A stretch of DNA of 64,000 nt from Sipunculus nudus (Eukaryota > Annelida > Sipuncula > Golfingiida > Sipunculidae), in NCBI GenBank assembly GCA_026874595.1, contig JAPPUL010000069.1, forward strand, positions 250,001 to 314,000. The letters are read 5' to 3'. The translations under genes were made by a program, and so were the position numbers. Within the stretch, counting starts at the first letter, position 1; every line of letters starts with the position of its first letter. The notes beneath the pieces are model-generated. The model made no database searches and was not told the origin of the DNA. It was given only the letters and a program-made list of their open reading frames with translations. Positions 37,217 to 46,401 of this stretch are shown here, piece by piece.

Positions 37217-38072
37217 ATCCTCCGTCTTCTCTTAGTATCATTATCTTTCGGCGGGCTGACCAGCATAGGTAGGTTATTGTTACATAGTATGTTGCCGGAT
37301 GTCTATAATATGTTCCCACCTTTACTCCCAAAAGTGTTGACATCCCTCCAAAGCCCATCGGTCCTATCCCTAGCTTGTTTGCGGACTCTAATATTTCATC
37401 TTCAAGTTTGGATAACCTTTTATCCGGATTCTTATCATACAACTTCCTGAATAACTGCACCTTTGAAAGATAATATGAACTCCCTCTGTCCCCTCCTATC
37501 CCTATCCCCAATATCCCAGGCGCGCACCCAAGCCCTTGTGCCCCAAATACCCCATCTAATACACAGCGTTTAACTCCTTCTAAATCTCGGCCCGCCTTCA
37601 GACCACTGTCTGGTAGCTTATATTGTATCCCCACATTCTCACTGCCGCCTCCCTTTAGCATTAGGCGTATCTCAAAATAATCTCTCTCCCATTCCTTGAA
37701 ATATATACTCGGCACCCCCTCACCACTATTGTCTCCTGGGTTTGTTCCTTCTAATATCGATACTGTGTTCGGCCTTAAGTAATTTAGTCTCGTTGCCTCC
37801 TTTATCCCTTCCTTTATCTCTTTACTCATCTTTAATGTTGAATGTCCACTCGGATACTTTATATCTAGGAATATCATCCCTGTGTCTTGGCACATCGGAA
37901 GCTCTTCTTGCTTGGCAAGCTCTATGTTCTTAAGCATTGCTCCCATTACGCTATATGCACTGCCTCCTGCCTCCTCTTTCGCCTGCAGCCCCTTCATCAC
38001 TTCTACTACGTCTTCAGGTAAGCTAGTTGACGCTTCCTTCAATAACTCTAGTATTGCTCCTTTTAATTCCAT
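37203..38072 (-). CDS. fumarate hydratase class I, alpha (N-terminal) subunit
   Basis: 289 residues. The iron-sulfur-containing N-terminal part of class I fumarase: ELPMCQDTGMIFLDIKYP carries one cluster Cys, KRCVLDGVFGAQGLGCAPGILGIGIGGDRGSSY the second region, and GIGPMGFGGMSTLLGVKVGTYYRHPATYYVTITYLCWSARR the end with the third Cys. It carries the oxygen-sensitive [4Fe-4S] cluster, which fits an anaerobic or microaerobic lifestyle. The overlap with the beta subunit suggests coupled translation of a two-component enzyme. Confidence 0.92.
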   Translation of the reverse strand: MELKGAILELLKEASTSLPEDVVEVMKGLQAKEEAGGSAYSVMGAMLKNIELAKQEELPMCQDTGMIFLDIKYPSGHSTLKMSKEIKEGIKEATRLNYLRPNTVSILEGTNPGDNSGEGVPSIYFKEWERDYFEIRLMLKGGGSENVGIQYKLPDSGLKAGRDLEGVKRCVLDGVFGAQGLGCAPGILGIGIGGDRGSSYYLSKVQLFRKLYDKNPDKRLSKLEDEILESANKLGIGPMGFGGMSTLLGVKVGTYYRHPATYYVTITYLCWSARRKIMILREDGGYEID

Positions 38073-38466
38073 AAAAGCCTCCCTTTCTTTTCTATTAAAG
38101 CTTACTCTGTAAAGCTTACTCTGTAAAGCTTACTCTCACTACAAACTCTCTAAATATTTCTCTCCTATAATAATAGCTTTTTATATCCTTTATTTCTACA
38201 TCTTATTTCTACATCATAACAAGATTCTCTTTATTTTTAACTTCTGTCATTTTTAACTTCTGTCATTTTTAACTTCTGTCATTTTTTAACTTCTGTCATT
38301 TTTAACTTCTAATCATAACTATTTTTATCTCATAACAGCTTACCTATATTATCTTTTATCTTACCAATATAATATTTTTTTCTTAACTTTATCTCATTGC
38401 TTTTTTAACTTATTCTTTATTTCTTTTATTTCTTTAAAATGTATAACCCAACCCGGAGTAACTCTT
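38073..38466. other. 394-base spacer with clustered short tandem repeats
   Basis: Divergent spacer between the fumarase and site-2 protease genes, C/T-rich on the plus strand (4 G against 16 C in 38101-38160). Two slippage-type repeats: AAAGCTTACTCTGT about three times (38097-38133), and five copies of a 16-17 base unit with the core AACTTCTGTCA at 38239, 38255, 38271, 38288 and 38304 (last truncated). No gene or clear promoter seen. Confidence 0.7.
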
Positions 38467-39492
38467 TTGGACTTCTTAAATGTTAATACCATCTTAGATG
38501 CTATCACTAAACTCGCTATCTTCATCATTGCAGGCTCCATTCACGAGTTCGCTCATGCCGCCGCCGCTTACAAGCTCGGAGACCATACCGCTAAAGATTA
38601 TGGCCGCCTTACTTTTAATCCTAAGGCTCATATAGACCCCATCGGCAGCATCCTCTTTCCTATAATCGGTGCCGGCATCGGCTGGATGAAACCTGTGCCC
38701 GTTTTCTTACCTAATCTCAAAAATCCCATAAAAGATGATGCCATTATCTCTTTTGCAGGACCTCTTAGCAACTTTATTCAGGCTTGTTTTGCTATTCTTT
38801 TAATCAAAATTATTTTCTTTCTCTTTGGAAGCCAGCCTTCTTTAGTATACTTTATTCAGCTTTATGCCTATATCAATATCGTTCTCATGGGCTTTAATTT
38901 AATCCCTATGCCCCCACTAGACGGCGGCGCTATACTCAAATTCATACTCCCCTCTAACCTACACCCCATATTTGACTCATTCTCTCGCTTTGGCTTCGTC
39001 TTTCTTATAATTTTACTTCTAAGCGGCGCCCTTAAGTATTTATTAATACCTTTTCAATACATTTTTCAGTTCATCAACAATATGGACTTCTTATTCCTTC
39101 TGGCTATAAACGTCTTAAATGTTACCGTCGTTTCTATTTTCTTTAAAGAATTTATTATCAATTTTAAAAAACAAAAACTTTCTGCTTTGACCTCTCCATC
39201 CTATAAAGATAACGATATTAAAAAGTCCAGCACCACTCAGACTAATAACTCTCAAAATAAAGAATTCATTAAAAAAGCTTCTCATATCTCAAGTATAATA
39301 TCACAAAAAGGGTCCCTACAAAAAGATGAGGTTAAGGATATTCAAAGTATTACTCCTATTGAAAATGCTAATATTTGTCCGCCAAACGATTTCAACTTTA
39401 AGGACCAGGTCTGTACAAATTGTGAGTGGTTTCGCAATTGCTTAATCCGTTATGCTAATAGCAACTTACAAGAAAATAAATCAAGAAAATAA
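38467..39492 (+). CDS. site-2 protease family membrane metalloprotease (M50)
   Basis: 341 residues, TTG start with GGAG 8 bases upstream. The zinc motif IHEFAH (His26, Glu27, His30) sits in the first membrane helix, followed by KLGDHTAKDYGRLTFNPKAHIDPIGS. The third ligand is in the later MPPLDGGAILKF loop. Such proteases cut transmembrane segments, often of anti-sigma factors. The last ~110 residues are a soluble tail, unusual in having four Cys near the end (ICPPNDFNF...VCTNCEWFRNC) that could bind a metal. It is followed 35 bases later by hemL. Confidence 0.9.
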   Translation: MDFLNVNTILDAITKLAIFIIAGSIHEFAHAAAAYKLGDHTAKDYGRLTFNPKAHIDPIGSILFPIIGAGIGWMKPVPVFLPNLKNPIKDDAIISFAGPLSNFIQACFAILLIKIIFFLFGSQPSLVYFIQLYAYINIVLMGFNLIPMPPLDGGAILKFILPSNLHPIFDSFSRFGFVFLIILLLSGALKYLLIPFQYIFQFINNMDFLFLLAINVLNVTVVSIFFKEFIINFKKQKLSALTSPSYKDNDIKKSSTTQTNNSQNKEFIKKASHISSIISQKGSLQKDEVKDIQSITPIENANICPPNDFNFKDQVCTNCEWFRNCLIRYANSNLQENKSRK

Positions 39493-39527
39493 ATAACGCT
39501 TTTTAACATCTTCATAAGGACCTTTTT

Positions 39528-40820
39528 ATGAATGCAAATAGTAAAAGACTTTTTAAGGAAGCCAAAAAGCTAATACCTGGTGGCGTCAATTCGCCTGTTA
39601 GAGCTTTTAAATCTGTTAAGAGTGTGCCACCTTTTATCTCGCATGCTAAGGGTTCTAAGATATTCGACGTTGATGGCAACTCTTATATAGACTATGTTGG
39701 GTCTTGGGGTCCTATGATCTTAGGCCATGCTCCTGACAACGTCATTAAAGCCATTAACAATATAGCCTCTTTAGGAACGAGTTTTGGGGCATCTACAAAA
39801 CTTGAGCTTGAACTTGCTAAGCAAGTTGTTTCGATATACCCTTCTATTGACATGATTCGTATGGTTAACTCAGGCACCGAGGCTGCTATGAGTGCTGTAC
39901 GTCTTGCTCGGGCTTTTACTAAAAAAGATAAAATCATTAAATTCATAGGCTGTTACCATGGACATGGAGACTCATTCTTGATTGAGCCTGGTTCTGGTGC
40001 TTTTGGGCATACATTAACTCCGGGAGTAACTAAAGCTATTGCATCTGACACTTTGAATGCTAAATTTAATGATATTGATAGTGTTTGTGCTTTAATAGAA
40101 AAGCATGGAGCGGATAGTATAGCATGTGTAATAATAGAGCCTGTTGCCGGCAATATGGGTTGCATAGGTCCTAAAGATGGTTTTTTAGAAGAACTTAGAG
40201 AACTTTGTGATAATAACGACATGTTGCTAATTTTTGATGAGGTTATGAGCGGGTTTCGAGTAAGTCTAAAAGGTGCGCAGGGCATTTATAATGTAAGACC
40301 TGATTTAACTTGCCTTGGGAAGATTATAGGAGGGGGCTTACCGGTTGGAGCTTATGGCGGGCGACGTGATATTATGGAACTTGTTGCGCCTTCTGGAGAT
40401 GTATATCAGGCTGGGACCTTATCCGGCAACCCACTTGCCATGAGTGCTGGTCTTGAAACTATTAAAACTCTTAAACAAGACGCTTCAACTATTTATGATA
40501 AGCTTGAATCTTTGTCTTCTATGCTATGTTCGGGGATAAGCGATAATTTAGCTAAACTTGGCCTTTCTCTTAGCTCAAACCGTATCGGGAGTATGTTCTC
40601 TTTGTTCTTTACCGACCAAGATGTTTATGACTCTGATTCTGCTAAACAGTCTGATCTTCATAAGTTTAATTTATATTTTCAAAAGATGCTTGAGCAAGGT
40701 ATATATATAGCCCCCTCTCAATTTGAAGCTGGCTTTATGTCCACCACGCATACCAAGGAGGATATTCAAAAGACGATAAAAGCCAATTACAACGCCCTTA
40801 AGGCAGCTTATGACAGATAA
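39528..40820 (+). CDS. hemL: glutamate-1-semialdehyde 2,1-aminomutase
   Basis: 430 residues. Opens [20 protein letters not shown], a HemL signature. Then [68 protein letters not shown] and the PLP Lys in [18 protein letters not shown], followed by [16 protein letters not shown]. It makes 5-aminolevulinate in the C5 haem pathway. AAGGACC lies about 7 bases before the ATG. Haem is needed by many anaerobes for cytochromes and sirohaem. Confidence 0.97.
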   Translation: MNANSKRLFKEAKKLIPGGVNSPVRAFKSVKSVPPFISHAKGSKIFDVDGNSYIDYVGSWGPMILGHAPDNVIKAINNIASLGTSFGASTKLELELAKQVVSIYPSIDMIRMVNSGTEAAMSAVRLARAFTKKDKIIKFIGCYHGHGDSFLIEPGSGAFGHTLTPGVTKAIASDTLNAKFNDIDSVCALIEKHGADSIACVIIEPVAGNMGCIGPKDGFLEELRELCDNNDMLLIFDEVMSGFRVSLKGAQGIYNVRPDLTCLGKIIGGGLPVGAYGGRRDIMELVAPSGDVYQAGTLSGNPLAMSAGLETIKTLKQDASTIYDKLESLSSMLCSGISDNLAKLGLSLSSNRIGSMFSLFFTDQDVYDSDSAKQSDLHKFNLYFQKMLEQGIYIAPSQFEAGFMSTTHTKEDIQKTIKANYNALKAAYDR

Positions 40821-40853
40821 GCACAATCTTTTATAAAAACTAGGAGACTCTTT

Positions 40854-41000
40854 ATGTCACATAGTAATCATGGGAAAGAAATAACGGCGTTTATTCCAGA
40901 TGGCGACCCGCAAGGAATTTAAAATATCTAGCTTTTGAAAAAACAAAGACGGCAAGACTATAAAGGATTTACAGGCAATTAAAGAAGATAGAGTATAAAA
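40854..41000 (+). pseudogene. degraded remnant of a GIY-YIG/DUF4357-like gene start
   Basis: An ATG with GGAGAC 8 bases upstream begins 22 codons reading HGKEITAFIPDGDPQGI and then stops. The opening pattern (xITxFIPDGDPxGIK) is typical of small GIY-YIG nuclease or DUF4357-type proteins. One extra T at the stop would explain the break: skipping it gives two more residues of similarity before further stops, and scattered fragments follow to about 41000. I read this as a dead 5' end with the rest lost. It lies at the left border of the sulfolactate region. Confidence 0.4.
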
Positions 41001-41373
41001 AAGCTTTTCTTATTCTAGCATCAATCTGTTATTATATCTATTATTAAACTTAAACATCTTAGACTTATTATTTATGGTTATAGTTAATAACTATAAATAT
41101 CTTTAATAAGAGAACTTGAGTTATAAAAATAATAGTTTTATATAAAGCCACATATACAAGTATTAGTAAAAGTATTAGAAGAGAGTCTTAATAAGATATA
41201 TGATTTATTGATAATAGAAAATAAATAAATATCTATAATAAACAAATAACTCTTTTTTTTTACTAAAATTAATAAAAAACTGTACTTTATTTTTTTGATT
41301 TGTTAGACTTGTCATAAATAACTTTGCTTTAAGTGCAAGCTATAATATAAAATATTTAGGAGAATTACTATAC
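41001..41373 (+). promoter_or_regulatory. suyA upstream region with 19-base palindrome and TATAAT
   Basis: AT-rich non-coding DNA. The perfect palindrome TTATAGTTAaTAACTATAA lies at 41076-41094 (two 9-bp arms, one central base), a possible operator. TATAAT at 41341-41346 lies 28 bases before the suyA start with no good -35. Shine-Dalgarno TAGGAGA is at 41357-41363. Control of the operon probably sits here. Confidence 0.4.
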
Positions 41374-41661
41374 GTGATAGAACCAAGTTTTATAATGCAC
41401 GGGCCAGAGGATTCTTGTGCCGTAGCGGTAAAGGAAGGGATTATTGCCAATAATACATATAACTGTTGGGTAATGAGCAATGACGAAAGTTTTGATATAG
41501 AGGTAAAATCAGACATACCGATAGGCCATAAGATTGCAATTAAACCAATTAAAAGCGGCGATACTATTATTAAATATGATATAGATATAGGTAAATGTGT
41601 AAGCGATATTGCCAAAGGGGAGCACTTACATGTACACAACGTAAAAACAAAAAGATGGTAA
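41374..41661 (+). CDS. suyA: (R)-sulfolactate sulfo-lyase, small subunit
   Basis: 95 residues, GTG start with TAGGAGA 10 bases upstream. It is a UxaA/altronate dehydratase N-terminal-type SAF domain. The strand-rich segments end IPIGHKIAIKPIKSGDTIIKYDIDIGKCVSDIAKGEHLHVHNVKTKRW, the H-V-H-N-x-K-T-x-R ending typical of SuyA. SuyAB splits (R)-sulfolactate into pyruvate and sulfite. The small subunit is tethered to SuyB by a 13-base gap. A sugar-acid dehydratase is the alternative, but the slcC/comC neighbours point to sulfolactate. Confidence 0.85.
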   Translation: MIEPSFIMHGPEDSCAVAVKEGIIANNTYNCWVMSNDESFDIEVKSDIPIGHKIAIKPIKSGDTIIKYDIDIGKCVSDIAKGEHLHVHNVKTKRW

Positions 41662-41674
41662 GGAGTAAAAAAAG

Positions 41675-42841
41675 ATGTCAAAGCATACCTTTTTAGGTTA
41701 TAGAAGGGCTAATGGGCGAGTTGGGATAAGAAATCATGTAATAATACTTCCACTGGATGACATTTCGAATGCAGCGGCTGAGGGGGTGGCAAATAATATA
41801 GCAGGGACAATGAGTTTGCCGCATGCCTATGGGAGATTACAGTTTGGAGAAGATTTAGAGCTTCATTTTAGGACTATGATAGGCACAGGAAAAAATCCGA
41901 ATGTGGCAGCAGTAATAGTTATAGGGATAGAGCCTGGCTGGACTAAGAAAGTGGTCTCTGGGATTGAAAAGACAGGCAAGCCGGTTGCAGGATTTTGGAT
42001 TGAGCGGCATGGAGATATAAATACAATAGCAAAAGCCTCAAGAAAGGCGCAAGAATTTGTACAGTACGCAACTGAGCTACAAAGAGAAAGCTGTAATTTA
42101 GATGAACTTTGGGTAGCAACGAAATGCGGGGAATCGGATACAACATCGGGTATTGGAGCAAATCCGACTGTAGGCAATTTCTTAGATAAAGTAGTGCCAC
42201 TTGGAGCAACAGCATGTTTTGGAGAGACAACAGAACTAACAGGCGGTGAATATTTAGTTGAGCAACGGGCTGCAAATGAAGAGGCACGTTTAAAGTTCAA
42301 GGCAATGTTTGAGGACTATTCATCACTTGTAGATAAGTTCAAGACTAGCGACTTATCGGACTCCCAGCCTACGAAAGGGAATATAGAAGGTGGTTTGACG
42401 ACAATAGAGGAGAAGGCTCTTGGGAATATACAAAAGATAGGTAAACATGTAAAATACATAGATGCACTAAAGGAAGCAGAAGAACCAAGTAAAGGAAACG
42501 GTCTTTATTTTATGAATACATCATCAGCAGCGGCAGAGTGTAATACATTACAAGCGGCAGCAGGTTTTGTTCTTCATATATTTACAACAGGGCAAGGGAA
42601 CGTTATAGGTAATCCTATAATGCCTGTTATTAAGGTAACAGCAAACCCTCGTACAGTAAATTTAATGAGCGAACATATAGACGTAGATGTATCTGATTTA
42701 CTGCGTCGTAAGATGTCGTTAGACGATGCAGGAGATAAGCTAATAGAAGAGGTTTTAAGGACTTGTAACGGTAGGCACACAGCAGCTGAGACTTTAAGAC
42801 ACAAAGAATTTATAATGACTAAATTGTATAGAAGCGCATAA
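41675..42841 (+). CDS. suyB: (R)-sulfolactate sulfo-lyase, large subunit
   Basis: 388 residues of the UxaA C-terminal/altronate dehydratase superfamily. It opens [38 protein letters not shown], and [46 protein letters not shown] and [15 protein letters not shown] follow closely known SuyB sequence as I recall it. The Cys in KCGESD and others may bind the Fe-S cluster of the family. With SuyA it releases sulfite. It ends 11 bases before a tandem-repeat array that separates it from tctC. Confidence 0.88.
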   Translation: MSKHTFLGYRRANGRVGIRNHVIILPLDDISNAAAEGVANNIAGTMSLPHAYGRLQFGEDLELHFRTMIGTGKNPNVAAVIVIGIEPGWTKKVVSGIEKTGKPVAGFWIERHGDINTIAKASRKAQEFVQYATELQRESCNLDELWVATKCGESDTTSGIGANPTVGNFLDKVVPLGATACFGETTELTGGEYLVEQRAANEEARLKFKAMFEDYSSLVDKFKTSDLSDSQPTKGNIEGGLTTIEEKALGNIQKIGKHVKYIDALKEAEEPSKGNGLYFMNTSSAAAECNTLQAAAGFVLHIFTTGQGNVIGNPIMPVIKVTANPRTVNLMSEHIDVDVSDLLRRKMSLDDAGDKLIEEVLRTCNGRHTAAETLRHKEFIMTKLYRSA

Positions 42842-42851
42842 GGCTTAGAAA

Positions 42852-43288
42852 GAGGCGGCGGATGAGGCAAAAGAGGCGACGGATGAGGCAAAAGAGGCGA
42901 CGGATGAGGCAAAAGAGGCGGCGGATGAGGCAAAAGAGGCGGCGGATTGTGCTAAAAAGAGGCGGCGGATGAGGCAAAAGAGGCGACGGATGAGGCAAAA
43001 GAGGCGGCGGATGAGGCAAAAGAGGCGGCGGATTGTGCTAAAAAGAGGCGGCGGATGAGGCAAAAGAGGCGGCGGATTGTGCTAAAAAGAGGCGGCGGAT
43101 GAGGCAAAAGAGGCGACGGATTGTGCTAAAAAGAGGCGGCGGATGAGGCAAAAGAGGCGACGGATTGTGCTAAAAAGAGGCGGCGGATTGTGCTAAAAAG
43201 AGGCGACGGATTGTGCTAAAAAGAGGCGGCGGATTGTGCTAAAAAGAGGCGGCTGATGAGGCAAAAGAGGCGGCGGATTGTGCTAACG
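42852..43288. repeat. 20-unit two-type tandem repeat (21/23 bp) inside the sulfolactate operon
   Basis: Twenty units, each starting GAGGCGGCGGAT or GAGGCGACGGAT. Type A ends GAGGCAAAA (21 bases), type B ends TGTGCTAAAAA (23 bases). Order: A A A A B A A A B A B A B A B B B B A B. Type A in one frame reads EAADEAK; type B shifts frame by two, so there is no long frame. It fills the suyB-tctC gap. Confidence 0.9.
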
Positions 43289-43330
43289 CTATAAATATAA
43301 CATAATTAAGCACATAAGGAGGAGTTAATT

Positions 43331-44284
43331 ATGAGGTTTAAAATTAAATTGACAACGGGCTTAGTGTTTCTCTCGCTAATGTTCGTTTCAGTATTATTTG
43401 CAGATTATCCAGAACGAAGGATTAATTATATAATACCGTTTGGACCTGGTGGTGAATCTGACATAACAGCTCGACATCAACAAATCTTTTTTAAGGACAA
43501 ATTTGGCGAGGATCTTATAATAAGCTATAAACCTGGCGGGGGCGGTGCAATAGGCTGGTCCCAACTAAATAAGATGCGTGGGGACGGGTATACTATAATG
43601 GGAATAAACCTCCCGCATATAATAATAAAGCCCCGTCAAAAGGATGTAGGGTTTAAAACTAAAGATATTGCAGGAGTATACATATTCCACTATACGCCGG
43701 ATGCAATAGTCGTAAAAGCAGATAGTCCGATTAAAAGCCTCGAAGATCTAATAAGGTACGCAAAGAGAAATCCAAGGAAGCTAACGTTTTCTGGATCGGG
43801 GAAGGGAACCGCTAATCATCTTGCTCAAGTAAGATTTGATAAGCTTGCAAGGATAAAGACAACATATGTAGCATTTAAGGGTACTGGCAAAGCGGTAGCA
43901 GCACTTCTTGGCAGCCAGGTGAAGGCAGAGTGGGGATATACGTCAGTAGGAGCAAAACACGAAGGAAAAGTTAGAATGCTTGCAGTGGCAATGGAAAAAC
44001 GGCATCCTAAGTTTCCAAATGTACCTACCTTTAAGGAACTTGGATTTGATCTGGTTTCGGGAGCCTATCGAGGAATCGCGGTACCTAAATCCACTCCTAA
44101 GTCAATACAGACTAAACTATCAAATATGATAAAAGAGATTAATGCAGATCCTAAATTTAAGCAAAGAATGGAAAACGACGGTATGGCTTTGTTGGATATA
44201 AACCTAGCAGGATATAAGTCTTTTATAAAGACTATGTCAAATATCTATCTAAAAGCAGCACGTGACGCAAAGATAATAAGATAG
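43331..44284 (+). CDS. tctC: TctC-type extracytoplasmic solute-binding protein
   Basis: 317 residues with a signal peptide (TGLVFLSLMFVSVLFADYPER). The tripartite tricarboxylate receptor fold is clear: INYIIPFGPGGESDITARHQQ, YKPGGGGAIGWSQL, FSGSGKGTANHLAQVRF and IAVPKSTPKSIQTKLSNM. It captures the substrate in the periplasm for TctAB. In known sulfolactate users a TTT system is the presumed sulfolactate importer, and the position here suggests the same. AAGGAGG lies about 9 bases before the ATG. The stop codon lies at the first unit of a 13-bp repeat array. Confidence 0.92.
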   Translation: MRFKIKLTTGLVFLSLMFVSVLFADYPERRINYIIPFGPGGESDITARHQQIFFKDKFGEDLIISYKPGGGGAIGWSQLNKMRGDGYTIMGINLPHIIIKPRQKDVGFKTKDIAGVYIFHYTPDAIVVKADSPIKSLEDLIRYAKRNPRKLTFSGSGKGTANHLAQVRFDKLARIKTTYVAFKGTGKAVAALLGSQVKAEWGYTSVGAKHEGKVRMLAVAMEKRHPKFPNVPTFKELGFDLVSGAYRGIAVPKSTPKSIQTKLSNMIKEINADPKFKQRMENDGMALLDINLAGYKSFIKTMSNIYLKAARDAKIIR

Positions 44285-44368
44285 GATAATAAGATAGGAT
44301 AATAAGATAGGATAATAAGATAGGATAATAAGATAGGATAATAAGATAGGATAATAAGATAGGATAAA
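44280..44368. repeat. 13-bp tandem repeat, seven copies, at the tctC stop
   Basis: GATAGGATAATAA starts at 44280, 44293, 44306, 44319, 44332, 44345 and 44358. The first copy contains the tctC stop codon. It separates tctC from tctA inside the operon and could change tctA translation if copy number varies. Confidence 0.95.
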
Positions 44369-44394
44369 GAAGATAGCTAAAAGGGCTCTTTTAA

Positions 44395-45897
44395 ATGTTA
44401 GAATCTATTCTACAGGCTTTATCACCGCTTAATTTTGTTATTGCCTTAGGCGGGGTAATTGCAGGGACTATAATTGGTTCCATACCTGGTCTTACAGCAA
44501 CAATGGCAATAGCAGTCTTGGTGCCGATAACGTTTTCAATGGAGACTTCTTCGGCACTCATATTGATGGGAGCGATTTATACAGGAGCAATATATGGGGG
44601 AGCTTATGCGGCAATACTCCTAAACACTCCCGGCACCCCATCAGCAATAGCAACAACATTTGACGGTTATCCTATGGCGCAAAAGGGTGAGGGTGATTTA
44701 GCGATTACAATAGCCTGCTTAGCCTCGGTTATAGGCGGACTTATAGGAGCATTTGTATTACTAGTACTATCGCCACCACTTGCAGAAGTGGCACTTGCCT
44801 TTGGCCCTGTTGAATATTTTTGGCTTGCAGTTTTTGGTTTAACCTTAATAGCGGCTCTTTCAGCAGGCAATTTAGTAAAGGGTCTAATAGGTGGCTGTAT
44901 AGGGCTTTTGCTTTCTACGGTTGGAGTTGCTGAGATTAGTGCAGATGTACGTTTTACATTTGGGAGTGAGGTATTACTTGGCGGGATTGAAACGATATCG
45001 GCTTTAATAGGACTTTATTGCGTACCTGTTTTAATAGATTTAGTATCAACTAAAGACAAACATCTAAAAGTAACTCATGAGCCACGAGGCTTTCGTCTAA
45101 AGGAGTCGTTATGGCTTTCTTGGAAACATAAGTTTAATTTACTAAGAAGTTCTATAATAGGGACACTGGTAGGCATACTGCCCGGAGCAGGGGGTTCTAT
45201 TGCAGGACTTGTAGCCTATTCAGAAGCAAGACGCAGTTCTAAAGCTACAGAGAGTTTTGGCAAAGGGGCGCCTGAGGGGATACAAGCAACAGAATCAGCT
45301 AATAACGCAACGGTGGGAGGGGGATTTATACCTACATTGGTACTTGGCATTCCCGGAACGCCGCCTGATGCAGTTATACTTGGAGCCCTTTTAGTACAGG
45401 GAGTACGTACCGGGCCAAGTCTTTTTACAGACGAGGGTTCTATAGTATATACTTTTATATATGGTCTTTTCCTGGCAACGATTCTAATGTTACCAACCGG
45501 TTTATTCATAGGACGCTATGCCTATAAAACGATTATAACAGTACCGAAAGCAATGCTTGTCCCGACGGTTTCGTTTATGACGATAATAGGGACCTATTCT
45601 ATACGGAATAATGTATCTGATGTTGTTATAATGATATTGCTTGGAATAGTCGGCTGGCTACTAAATAGAGTTAATTTTACTCCCTCCCCTATTATACTTG
45701 GACTTATACTTGGAAGTATAGCAGAACAAGGTTTTGTACAGGCCTGGACTATAGGTGATGCATCTGATAATCTTTTAGGCATGTTTTTTGGCAGACCTAT
45801 AAGTATTGCGATAGTAGTATTTATAGTTATTACGTTATTTTATCCTATGCTTAAAAAGCATTTACCAAGTTTTAAAGGAGGTAAGGATAGTGAGTGA
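44395..45897 (+). CDS. tctA: TctA-type transporter large membrane subunit
   Basis: 500 residues with about ten to twelve membrane helices. Family hallmarks: LGGVIAGTIIGSIPGLTATMAIAVLVP, AIYTGAIYGGAYAAILLNTPGTPSAIATTFDGYPMAQKGEG, GILPGAGGSIAGLVAYSEARRSSK and TLVLGIPGTPPDAVILGALLVQG. It forms the ion-coupled translocation path of a tripartite tricarboxylate-type importer. Start ATG lies about 27 bases after the 13-bp repeat array. The tctB start overlaps its last codons by 8 bases. Confidence 0.93.
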   Translation: MLESILQALSPLNFVIALGGVIAGTIIGSIPGLTATMAIAVLVPITFSMETSSALILMGAIYTGAIYGGAYAAILLNTPGTPSAIATTFDGYPMAQKGEGDLAITIACLASVIGGLIGAFVLLVLSPPLAEVALAFGPVEYFWLAVFGLTLIAALSAGNLVKGLIGGCIGLLLSTVGVAEISADVRFTFGSEVLLGGIETISALIGLYCVPVLIDLVSTKDKHLKVTHEPRGFRLKESLWLSWKHKFNLLRSSIIGTLVGILPGAGGSIAGLVAYSEARRSSKATESFGKGAPEGIQATESANNATVGGGFIPTLVLGIPGTPPDAVILGALLVQGVRTGPSLFTDEGSIVYTFIYGLFLATILMLPTGLFIGRYAYKTIITVPKAMLVPTVSFMTIIGTYSIRNNVSDVVIMILLGIVGWLLNRVNFTPSPIILGLILGSIAEQGFVQAWTIGDASDNLLGMFFGRPISIAIVVFIVITLFYPMLKKHLPSFKGGKDSE

Positions 45898-46387
45898 GGT
45901 AATGAGTAAGGCAAAGAGTAGAAAAAGGCTTGACGTTAACGGAATAATAGTTGCATCAATATTTATAGTTTTGGGTTCGATTTTGCTTTGGGATACAACT
46001 AATATGCTTGACGCTGATTCTTATATATTCCCAAGAGTGGTGGCACTAGCTTTAATAGCCTTTTGTATATTGTATATTTTAATTGCGATAGCTTCTTCTA
46101 GCAAAGGAGACTCATTTGAGGAGAATGCACCCCCAGGCTCAAATATACGAAGAGTATTACTTTCTATAACTATGCTTATATGTACCCTTTTAATGCCTTT
46201 TATAGGTTTTTTAATATCCGGTATAATATCGTTTATATCAATAATGATTATTTCGATGTATGACAAGTGGACGTTAAAACTTAGGATTTTGTTTCCCTTA
46301 GTTGGGATAGTAATAGTGCTTGGTTTTTATTTTTTGTTTTCGCACTTACTCTTGGTACCACTTCCCGTCGGTACAGTTTTTGAATAG
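45890..46387 (+). CDS. tctB: TctB-type transporter small membrane subunit
   Basis: 165 residues, GTG start with AAAGGAGGT 7 bases upstream, overlapping the end of tctA. About four membrane helices, including VNGIIVASIFIVLGSILLWDTT and FPRVVALALIAFCILYILIAI, match the weakly conserved TctB fold. It completes the importer made with TctC and TctA. The order C-A-B differs from the common C-B-A. Confidence 0.85.
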   Translation: MSEVMSKAKSRKRLDVNGIIVASIFIVLGSILLWDTTNMLDADSYIFPRVVALALIAFCILYILIAIASSSKGDSFEENAPPGSNIRRVLLSITMLICTLLMPFIGFLISGIISFISIMIISMYDKWTLKLRILFPLVGIVIVLGFYFLFSHLLLVPLPVGTVFE

Positions 46388-46401
46388 TTTTATAAAAATA
46401 A

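Noticed and set aside
42574-43063. Minus-strand open frames rich in Pro, Leu and His across the 21/23-bp array
   Set aside because: They arise only from the repeat read backwards, have no Shine-Dalgarno, and overlap suyB and one another in different frames.
42852-43288. CRISPR array
   Set aside because: Units are contiguous with no unique spacers and there are no cas genes.
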